From Sphingobacterium haloxyli (GTDB lineage: Bacteria; Bacteroidota; Bacteroidia; Sphingobacteriales; Sphingobacteriaceae): a stretch of DNA of 64,000 nucleotides. The position numbers and the translations under genes were made by a program. Location of the stretch: NCBI RefSeq assembly GCF_002980525.1, contig NZ_PVBQ01000013.1:50880-114879 (forward strand). Direction: 5' to 3'. The notes below the pieces were generated by a model, which was not told the DNA's origin, ran no database searches, and saw only the letters and a program-made list of their open reading frames with translations. Numbering within the stretch: the stretch's first letter is position 1; each line of letters starts with the position of its first letter. This document shows, in pieces, positions 1 through 6,921 of the stretch.

Positions 1-65
1 ATTTATCAAATACTTATTGTTGTAAAACATATAATAAACCGAACATAAATATAAACCTCGTTCAG

Positions 66-1226
66 ATGAAGAAGTTAATCCTATCGATATTTTCCGTTTT
101 TTTGGTCCTACAAACTTTTGGGCAAAAAAACTATGTGCAGATGGCAGATTCTGACATGAAGCGTAACCCAGAGGCGTGGATGCTCGATTTTTCAAAAACG
201 TTGAAATGGAACTATTGCCACGGCCTGGTGATGCAGTCTATCTTACAAGTTTATGATAAGACAGGCAACCCGAAATATTATGACTATGTGTATGATTATG
301 CAGACACGATGGTGAATGCTGATGGAACCATCAAGACCTATAAGCCTTTGGAGTATAACATCGACCGTGTCAATACCGGCAAAATTCTCTTCCCTATTTT
401 GGCAAAAACGAAAGAGGATCGGCTCAAGATAGCACTGGATCATCAACGGGAACAAATGCGCACACATCCGCGTACGAAAGACGGGAGCTTTTGGCACAAG
501 AAAATCTATCCGCATCAAGTATGGTTGGATGGACTTTATATGGCGGGTCCGTTTCTGGCGCAATATGCGAAAGAAAATGGTGAACAGGCACTATTTGACG
601 ACGTGGCATTGCAGGTTGTCGATGTCCGTAAACATCTGTATGATCCTCAAACAGGGCTGTATTTTCATGGTTGGGATGAAAGCAGACAACAACGCTGGGC
701 AGATCCGAAAACGGGGCTCTCCCCTCACTTTTGGTCGCGCAGTATCGGCTGGTACATGATGGCCATCGTGGACGTTTTGGATTTTTTGCCAGAAAATCAT
801 AAGGATCGACCAGCCATTATCAGCATCCTACAGGAATTGTCTGCGTCCATCGAAAAATTTAGAGATCCGGAAACAGGGATGTGGTACCAAGTCACCGATT
901 TAGGTGATCGAGAAGGAAATTACCTAGAATCAACCGGTTCTATCATGTTTATTTACGCTTGGATCAAAGGAGCGCAAAAAGGCTATTTGGACAAGGCGTA
1001 TTTAACAAAAGGAGAGCGAGCATATGATCAGTTTTTAAAACGGTTCGTCAAGACAGAAGCAGACGGCTCCTTATCCATCACCGATTGTTGTTCCGTAGCC
1101 GGATTGGGGGGCGAAAAGAACTATCGCGATGGAAGTTTTGAATATTATATTTCCGAGCCGATCCGGGATAATGATCCTAAAGCTATCGGACCGTTTATTA
1201 TGGCGAGTGTTTTATTGGATAGGTAG
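66..1226 (+). CDS. GH105 unsaturated rhamnogalacturonyl/galacturonyl hydrolase
   Basis: This 386-residue secreted enzyme starts with a signal peptide (about residues 1-20, ending TFGQ). The rest is one (alpha/alpha)6-barrel domain of the GH105 (YteR/YesR) family. The motif HQVWLDGLYMAGPF includes D155, which aligns with the catalytic Asp of YteR, and further family landmarks are THPRTKDGSFWHKK and HGWDESRQQRWADP. GH105 enzymes hydrate and remove the 4,5-unsaturated uronic acid left at the non-reducing end by pectin lyases, probably in the periplasm here. It opens a three-gene run with an esterase (6-bp gap) and a PL1 lyase, a sensible source of its substrate. A second GH105 with an extra domain lies at 30655. 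Whether it prefers unsaturated GalA-Rha or GalA-GalA cannot be told from the sequence. Confidence 0.93.
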   Translation: MKKLILSIFSVFLVLQTFGQKNYVQMADSDMKRNPEAWMLDFSKTLKWNYCHGLVMQSILQVYDKTGNPKYYDYVYDYADTMVNADGTIKTYKPLEYNIDRVNTGKILFPILAKTKEDRLKIALDHQREQMRTHPRTKDGSFWHKKIYPHQVWLDGLYMAGPFLAQYAKENGEQALFDDVALQVVDVRKHLYDPQTGLYFHGWDESRQQRWADPKTGLSPHFWSRSIGWYMMAIVDVLDFLPENHKDRPAIISILQELSASIEKFRDPETGMWYQVTDLGDREGNYLESTGSIMFIYAWIKGAQKGYLDKAYLTKGERAYDQFLKRFVKTEADGSLSITDCCSVAGLGGEKNYRDGSFEYYISEPIRDNDPKAIGPFIMASVLLDR

Positions 1227-1232
1227 AGAATA

Positions 1233-2189
1233 ATGAATCTCAGAACATATCTTTTATCTTGCCTTTTATGCTACTTCGTGTTTATCACCTATGCCCAAAT
1301 ACAGGTGCCGAGAGATACTTCTTTTACGCTGCATGGGACATATTTAAAAGAGCGGAAATACCGTCCTTATATCCGCATTTCGGAGCCGAAAGTTGACACG
1401 CAGATTCGGACCAAGTTAAATTTAGTGTATGATCACATTGGAGAGCGTCCATTATTTTTAGATGTGTTTTACCCTGATGGAGATTCCTCGACGCGTTATC
1501 CCGGAGTGGTGCTGATTCACGGAGGGGGATGGCAGTCAGGCGATAAATCTCAAATGCATTCTATTGGCAAGGCATTAGCGGCTAAAGGTTATGTTGCCGT
1601 TGCGGTAGAATATCGCTTGTCTTTAGAAGCCAAGTATCCTGAAGCTGTCTATGATTTGAAGGCGGCGGTAAGGTGGATGCGAGCAAATGCCGATAAAATC
1701 CAGTTGGACACCAAGCAAATAGCCAGCTTGGGAACGTCTGCGGGCGGACAATTGGCCAGTCTATTGGGTGTTACAAATGAAAATCCTGATTTTGAAGGAC
1801 GGAGTAGAGGAAATGCCGGGCAGGTCTCCGATGTCCAAGCTGTTGTCAATATAGACGGAACGCTTGTGTTCCGGCACCCAGAGTCTTCCGAAGGTGCCGC
1901 AGCATCCAATTGGTTGGATGGGACCTATGAACAGAATCCGATAAACTGGGAATTGGCGGCTCCTCTAAACCATGTGTCACGAAATTCGGTGCCGATTATA
2001 TTTTTAAATAGTTCTATTCCGCGATTCCATGCAGGACGAGATGATATGATCAAAAAGCTCGATCGGTATGGTATTTATTGGGAAATTCGAGAATTCCCCG
2101 ATACGCCTCATCCGTTTTGGTTCTTCAGCCCTTGGTTTCAACCGATGATGGACTATACGGTCACTTTTTTGGATGGGATATTCCAATAA
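1233..2189 (+). CDS. Secreted alpha/beta hydrolase, probable pectin side-group esterase
   Basis: This 318-residue alpha/beta-hydrolase has a signal peptide (about 1-21, ending TYAQ). The oxyanion-hole motif HGGGW is at 96-100, the nucleophile elbow GTSAGG has Ser169, and the likely catalytic His is in DTPHPFWF near residue 293. This is the BD-FAE-like/acetyl-xylan-esterase-like group often found in carbohydrate utilisation loci. Sitting 6 bp after a GH105 gene and 21 bp before a pectate lyase, it most likely removes acetyl (or feruloyl) groups that block pectin breakdown. The substrate is inferred from neighbours only. It is unrelated in sequence to the CE8 and CE12 esterases elsewhere in the window. 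Confidence 0.8.
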   Translation: MNLRTYLLSCLLCYFVFITYAQIQVPRDTSFTLHGTYLKERKYRPYIRISEPKVDTQIRTKLNLVYDHIGERPLFLDVFYPDGDSSTRYPGVVLIHGGGWQSGDKSQMHSIGKALAAKGYVAVAVEYRLSLEAKYPEAVYDLKAAVRWMRANADKIQLDTKQIASLGTSAGGQLASLLGVTNENPDFEGRSRGNAGQVSDVQAVVNIDGTLVFRHPESSEGAAASNWLDGTYEQNPINWELAAPLNHVSRNSVPIIFLNSSIPRFHAGRDDMIKKLDRYGIYWEIREFPDTPHPFWFFSPWFQPMMDYTVTFLDGIFQ

Positions 2190-2210
2190 GCCCTTACATT
2201 ATTTAACAAC

Positions 2211-3773
2211 ATGAAAAGTCTACTTATTTTCTTGCTGTCGGTTTTCTCCGCTGGATCAATATTTGCACAGCATGATATTGCTGCTTTTCCGGGAGCCGAA
2301 GGTTTTGGACGTTATGCTACAGGCGGACGCGGAGGAACGGTATATCATGTAACCACACTGGAAGATGGTGACGAACCGGGGACATTTCGCCATGCTGTCT
2401 CACAGCAGGGCACACGCACGGTGGTATTTGATGTGGCAGGAACTATTTTTCTCAAAAACCGCCTAAATATCGTCGACGGCAATCTGACCATTGCCGGACA
2501 AACAGCACCCGGGCAGGGGATTTGTATTGCACGCCATCCGGTATCCGTTAACGCAGATAACGTGATTATTCGTTACATGCGGTTCCGTGTGGGTAATGAG
2601 GGAGGCGGCGAACCGGACGGATTAGGAGGAACAAAAAACAAGAATGTCATTATAGACCATTGTTCCATTAGCTGGTCGGTTGACGAAACCTGTACGTTCT
2701 ATGGCGGCGAAAACGTAACGGTACAATGGTGCCTGATTTCGGAAAGCCTTCGTACAGCCGGACATGCTAAGGGAAAACATGGTTACGGAGCCATTGTAGG
2801 CGGACACCGGTCTTCATTTCATCATAATCTGATGGCCCATCACGAAAGTCGCATGCCTCGTTTGGGTCCGCATGTTTCGACGCAGGAGCGCGAATATGTG
2901 GATATGCGCAACAATGTGCTTTATAATTGGGCGGGAGCGGGGTGTTACGGTGGCGAAGGAATGCACGTGAACATTGTAAACAATTATTACAAGCCTGGTC
3001 CCGCAACGCCGAAGAATAGTCGTGTACACTATCGTATTGCTGCTATCGGCGTACGTACTTCCGAATATGTGACCGGAAAGAACGGTCAACCCAATGGATG
3101 GAAACCTATGGAACATGTTTGGGGGCGTTTTTATGTAGACGGAAATGTGATAGAAGGATATGAAGAAATTACGCGAGATAACTGGCCAAAAGGAATCTAC
3201 GAACAAATTGGTCCTAACAATGATAACACTTTTACGGAGCGGGTGAAAAACGAGATGCGCCTTTCCTCCCCGTTGGAAACCGACGTTGTTACCACCCACA
3301 CTGCTCAGGAAGCTTATCGTTTGGTTGTACAATATGCAGGATGTTCGAAACAGCGTGATAGCATTGATATACGAATCATTGAAGAAACGAAAAACGGAAC
3401 AGCAACTTATCTCGGCAGTATTTCTTCAGACGCTAAAAATTATCCCGGACTCATAGACGTTCCTAATGATGTAAAACCTTCAGACGCAGCAAGCGCGTGG
3501 CCCGATTTGAGCGACAGCGATGTTAACCCCGAGTCTCTGCAAGATTCCGACGGCGATGGTATGCCGGATTGGTGGGAAAAAGAGAACGGATTGGATCCCA
3601 ATAATACCTCTGACGGAAGAGCCGTTACATTGTGCAAAACGGGATACACCAATCTTGAGGTGTATCTGAACAGTTTAGTAAAAGAGCTTACACAGAAACA
3701 AAACAGCGAAAGTCTAAAAAAGGCAAAGTCCCCATTTTGTACATGTACATTGGCCCGTTGCGCATGTACATAG
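2211..3773 (+). CDS. PL1-family secreted pectate lyase
   Basis: This 520-residue protein has a signal peptide (about 1-19) followed directly by the parallel beta-helix opening FPGAEGFGRYATGGRGG. The motifs TFRHAV, VVFDVAGTI and IDHCSISWSVDE are typical of Bacteroidota PL1 pectate lyases, which cleave de-esterified homogalacturonan by Ca2+-dependent beta-elimination. From residue 445 there is a calcium-binding-like DSDGDGMPDWWE module of the kind used as a linker or anchor near C-termini. The last 14 or so residues (SPFCTCTLARCACT) are odd and cysteine-rich. They are encoded by the first units of the palindromic repeat that starts near 3735, and the stop codon lies inside one unit, so the native C-terminus was probably overwritten. 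The catalytic domain is intact. Confidence 0.92.
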   Translation: MKSLLIFLLSVFSAGSIFAQHDIAAFPGAEGFGRYATGGRGGTVYHVTTLEDGDEPGTFRHAVSQQGTRTVVFDVAGTIFLKNRLNIVDGNLTIAGQTAPGQGICIARHPVSVNADNVIIRYMRFRVGNEGGGEPDGLGGTKNKNVIIDHCSISWSVDETCTFYGGENVTVQWCLISESLRTAGHAKGKHGYGAIVGGHRSSFHHNLMAHHESRMPRLGPHVSTQEREYVDMRNNVLYNWAGAGCYGGEGMHVNIVNNYYKPGPATPKNSRVHYRIAAIGVRTSEYVTGKNGQPNGWKPMEHVWGRFYVDGNVIEGYEEITRDNWPKGIYEQIGPNNDNTFTERVKNEMRLSSPLETDVVTTHTAQEAYRLVVQYAGCSKQRDSIDIRIIEETKNGTATYLGSISSDAKNYPGLIDVPNDVKPSDAASAWPDLSDSDVNPESLQDSDGDGMPDWWEKENGLDPNNTSDGRAVTLCKTGYTNLEVYLNSLVKELTQKQNSESLKKAKSPFCTCTLARCACT

Positions 3774-4045
3774 CGGTTATGTACAGTGACATAATGATTA
3801 TGTCACTGTAGTTGACGGCTTTGTACCGTGTCAAAACGTATTTGTTGCCTGACATATCGATTCTGTCCTTTTGATGGTCGATGACCGCACGTGACATATC
3901 AAACATGTCACGTGCGTGAACGACTATGTGCTTGTAGTTGACCACAAAGTCACGAAACATAATCAACAACTCACTTGACATGTCGGCTTTGTTCTGGTAC
4001 AAAACAGAAATGTACCATGCAGGCATTCGCATGTACATATACATA
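3735..4045. repeat. Palindrome-rich intergenic element with open minus-strand frame
   Basis: The gap between the lyase and the next gene is filled with copies of two short words and their complements: TGTACA-type words (3739-3750, 3764-3771, 3779-3785, 4010-4016, 4031-4038) on the outside, and GTGACAT/ATGTCAC words on the inside. Two strong dyads stand out. The first is a 29-base palindrome with perfect 14-bp arms around one base (3782-3810). The second has 11-bp arms GCACGTGACAT/ATGTCACGTGC around 7 bases (3887-3915). The 7-base spacing between GTGACAT and ATGTCAC recurs. The decamer TGTAGTTGAC occurs near 3807 and again near 3931, so the block looks internally duplicated. On the minus strand a 118-codon frame (4044-3688) stays open throughout and is about 13% Met; whether it is translated is unknown. 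Confidence 0.7.
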
Positions 4046-4105
4046 ACGACGAAAAAAATGAAAGAATAATTAATTACCTTTAGGGTATGCTAAGCTCACT
4101 AACAT

Positions 4106-5473
4106 ATGATTCATTGTAGAACCTTTATCGTACTCTTCCTTATTCAGTTCACTGTCTTCCCGTCGATGGCGCAGTCGGAGTTTTCGAGCCATATCACCTA
4201 CGACAGCCTAATAACGAAAGCGAGACAACGGGATAAGCCTATGTTCTTTGTAGTGCATCAGCGTAGCGAGCAGTTTTCTCCTTATGCCGGCTTGACAATA
4301 TCAAAAAAAACGAAAGACCTGCTCACGGAAGCCTTCGTTTCGGGCGTCGTACGGGTTGCCCCGGAAGAGGTTAACCATCCCATATCGAAGACGTACCACC
4401 TCCGTACCCCTATATATCTCTTTACCGACAAAGATGGTTATCCGATACTACGTTATAACAAACAAATCAAACAGGAAGATACCTTGCTGAAATTGATCGA
4501 CTCCGCTAAGACCATCGCTGCAGGCGAGACTATGGGAAAGCTAATAAAGCAATATAGAAAAGGTTTCCGTAGCCAGTCTTTGTTACAAAAGTTGCTGGAG
4601 CAATATCAGATATTCGATCAGTATACAGACGAGCAAGTACTAAGTGATTACGTTTCTAGGCTAACGGTACAGGAACTGAATAATTTTGAAACGGTGGCGT
4701 TCTTGTTGCGCAGCGGCCCGGCTTATGATAGCCAGACCTACCAATTAGCTTACACCAACCGCAACATGGTGGATAGCCTCTATGCGACCCTGCCCTTGCC
4801 TATCCGAAACGAAATAAACGGGCGTATACAGCGTCAAACCTTTCGGGAGGCACTGGATAAAAAGAGCTTTGCTTTGGCCCAAAACTTGGGAAACCGGATG
4901 GCTAATACTTGGCAATCGCATCGTCTGCGAGGCAATATAGCCCGAAGTTACTATCCGATGAAGTATTTGCAGCTTTGCGGGGATACGATATCGTATCGAT
5001 CCTATGCAAGAAATCATTATAACAATTATTTCTATCGTCTAGACCAGGATTCCTTAGCCAAGGTGGATTACGCCAATAGTCAAAATATGAATATCTCGAG
5101 AAGAGGATTCGCGTTAGACAGTGTCGAGAATCTACGCTTTCAGAACTGGTTGGAAAAGCATCGTCCGCGGTACGTAAAAACGCAGGTGGACAATTTAAAT
5201 TACGGAGCGAACCAACTGCTGGCCTTTGGAAAAGAGGATCCGGAGGTGTTGTTCGATGGTATCCGCTGGATGCATAAATCTATTGCGCTACTCCCTGATC
5301 GCGGGCAATCTCACCATATCCTCGCGAAACTGCTATATCAAATCGGTTTTTATGCTGAGGCAGAAGCCGCGCAGCAGCGTGCGGTTGAGCTGTATAAACC
5401 ACAGAAGCATTACTATAAGCGAATGCAAGAAATATTGAAGCAGATGCAGGGCCGCTCCTGGAGCGGGAGCTAA
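4106..5473 (+). CDS. Secreted thioredoxin-fold/TPR-like protein lacking the CxxC motif
   Basis: This 455-residue protein has a signal peptide (about 1-22, ending SMAQ). Residues about 30-140 resemble a thioredoxin-like domain (DSLITKARQRDKPMFFVVH, then a TPIYLFTDKDG segment with the cis-Pro-type context). At the place where an active thioredoxin would have CxxC, this protein has HQRSEQFS, so it is not expected to be a redox enzyme. The rest is helical with a TPR-like end (GQSHHILAKLLYQIGFYAEAEAAQQRAVELY). It overlaps the convergent TonB-type gene by 4 bp at the stop codons. Function is not known. A periplasmic scaffold or chaperone role is possible but speculative. Confidence 0.6.
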   Translation: MIHCRTFIVLFLIQFTVFPSMAQSEFSSHITYDSLITKARQRDKPMFFVVHQRSEQFSPYAGLTISKKTKDLLTEAFVSGVVRVAPEEVNHPISKTYHLRTPIYLFTDKDGYPILRYNKQIKQEDTLLKLIDSAKTIAAGETMGKLIKQYRKGFRSQSLLQKLLEQYQIFDQYTDEQVLSDYVSRLTVQELNNFETVAFLLRSGPAYDSQTYQLAYTNRNMVDSLYATLPLPIRNEINGRIQRQTFREALDKKSFALAQNLGNRMANTWQSHRLRGNIARSYYPMKYLQLCGDTISYRSYARNHYNNYFYRLDQDSLAKVDYANSQNMNISRRGFALDSVENLRFQNWLEKHRPRYVKTQVDNLNYGANQLLAFGKEDPEVLFDGIRWMHKSIALLPDRGQSHHILAKLLYQIGFYAEAEAAQQRAVELYKPQKHYYKRMQEILKQMQGRSWSGS

Positions 5474-6489
5474 TTATTGCCGCTTTGACGAGGATCAGCT
5501 ATATTTAACGAAATCGGCAGTGTATAGGCCACACGAACCGGAACACCCCGTTGGTAGCCTGGCGCCCATTTCGCTGACTTTTTGAGCATTTCAATGCCAG
5601 CGGCAGCGGTGCCATATCCCAGATCGTTTACGATTTCAAAGTCAGTTGGATTACCGGCTGTATCAACCACAAAACGGAGGATCACTTGCCCTTTTACACC
5701 AGCCCGAGCCGCCTCTTTCGGGTAGCGATAGTGCTGCGCCACAAACCGCCTAAGATTTTGTACACCGCCTGGGTACTCGGGGTGAACGTCTCTTTCCTTG
5801 TAAGGAAGCGTTGCTCCTACACTATCGGTGCTAACGCCCCCGGTAACGGTTCCCTCCTCGTACCATTCTTCAAAGCGGTACTTCCCTTTCCTAAAGGACC
5901 CTTCCCAGCGGCCTTCCCGCAAGCCTTCTTTGTACAGCCCTTGTTCGAAATCGACGCCATTGTCGTGGCGGAGCACTATCTCGCCATTGCCGTGCTGCAC
6001 TTGCATGGTCCCAGTGGAATCCGCATAGTAGAGCAAGCGCTTATTCGTCCCGTCCCATGCTGGCCGTTCTTGTCCTTCTTTTGGCTTCAAATAAACCTTC
6101 ACTTCTTTTAAAACGCCGTTTTCGTAATAGCGGTGTGCCGTATCAATCCGCTTGTTGTCGGTGTAATAGGTAGCAGTCTCCAGAGATCCGCTATCATAAT
6201 AAGTTTCTACCAAGCCTTCCAAACGCAATCGCATCGGATCCGGAGCCTTCACCCACCCATGGCGCTTTAAGTTTCCGTTTTGATAATAATCGTTTAGCTC
6301 ATACAGTCCCTGCTCGTTTGGCTTTATACGCAGTATGCTGGTATATTCCGCCGAATCCTTATATGCGGTACGACCGCCGTTCTTAGTGACGTAGGACACA
6401 ATGGTTTCCTGTGCTCTTGATAATGGGGAAGCGAAAAGGCACAGTAAGAACAATGCGAATTTACAAGAGTCGATTATTAGGTGCTTCAT
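5470..6489 (-). CDS. TonB C-terminal domain protein with MORN-like repeats
   Basis: This 339-residue exported protein has a signal peptide (about 1-26), and then MORN/YwqK-like repeats (YQNGNLKRHGWV, YYDSGSLETATYY, YYENGVLKEVKVY, EGLREGRWEGSF). The C-terminal domain is of the TonB type (about 245-330: YPGGVQNLRRFVAQHYRYP, GVKGQVILRFVVDTAGNP). In Bacteroidota such proteins are annotated as energy-transducing TonB family members, but the repeat-rich version lacks the usual N-terminal membrane anchor and Pro-rich linker and may instead work at the envelope in another way. Its position beside a SusC/SusD locus makes a link to TonB-dependent uptake possible, though unproven. Its stop overlaps the stop of the convergent gene by 4 bp. 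Confidence 0.75.
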   Translation of the reverse strand: MKHLIIDSCKFALFLLCLFASPLSRAQETIVSYVTKNGGRTAYKDSAEYTSILRIKPNEQGLYELNDYYQNGNLKRHGWVKAPDPMRLRLEGLVETYYDSGSLETATYYTDNKRIDTAHRYYENGVLKEVKVYLKPKEGQERPAWDGTNKRLLYYADSTGTMQVQHGNGEIVLRHDNGVDFEQGLYKEGLREGRWEGSFRKGKYRFEEWYEEGTVTGGVSTDSVGATLPYKERDVHPEYPGGVQNLRRFVAQHYRYPKEAARAGVKGQVILRFVVDTAGNPTDFEIVNDLGYGTAAAGIEMLKKSAKWAPGYQRGVPVRVAYTLPISLNIADPRQSGNN

Positions 6490-6921
6490 ATCAGTGCAAT
6501 CTAGTAATGTTGGATTTTTTTATTAAAATAGAAAAAATACGTTAATTTAGAGCGAACCACAAATCATTATGAGGTTAATTGTCTAACATTTATTACTTTT
6601 ACTTTACCATTATTTCCCCGCCGCCTCCCCGATAACCGTTATTGCATGATTGATAGAAGTGCAGGGAAGTCCACCCAAGTCCGTCGAAGTCCGCCAAAGT
6701 CCGTATATACTTTATATAAACTTCGGTTTAACCTCCTATCAATATCGGGAAGGCTTCGGGTTAACTTCGGGAAGACTTCGGATTAGCACTGAGGAATCTT
6801 CGGGAATATGCCAAAGCCAACCCGAGCATTTGCCGAACAAAAAGCGAAGATGTCCCAAATCAGTCCCGAACCAATCTCGAACCAATCTCGAACAACTTCT
6901 GAAGGACTAGTGGAGGAAACG
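6490..6921. repeat. 432-bp intergenic region with phased 10- and 11-bp short repeats
   Basis: This gap lies upstream of the TonB-type gene and downstream of the GH95 gene (both minus strand). It holds three kinds of short repeats. AAGTCC recurs every 10 bases at 6667, 6677, 6687 and 6697. CTTCGG occurs at 6721, 6754, 6765, 6776 and 6798, all multiples of 11 apart. CCAATCTCGAA is tandemly repeated at 6871 and 6882, with diverged 11-base flanking copies at 6860 and 6893. Because 10 and 11 are not multiples of three, the frames that remain open here are unlikely to be coding. The AT-rich part 6490-6640 should contain the promoter of the TonB-type gene, but I do not see a clear TAnnTTTG there. 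No terminator hairpin for the GH95 operon is obvious. Confidence 0.65.

Noticed and set aside
2814..3332. 172-codon minus-strand frame inside the PL1 gene
   Set aside because: It is a shadow of the well-supported lyase frame, with no domain or signal.
6650..6910. 86-codon frame in the phased-repeat region
   Set aside because: The 10- and 11-base periods shift the reading frame at each unit, so no repeated peptide results and coding is unlikely.
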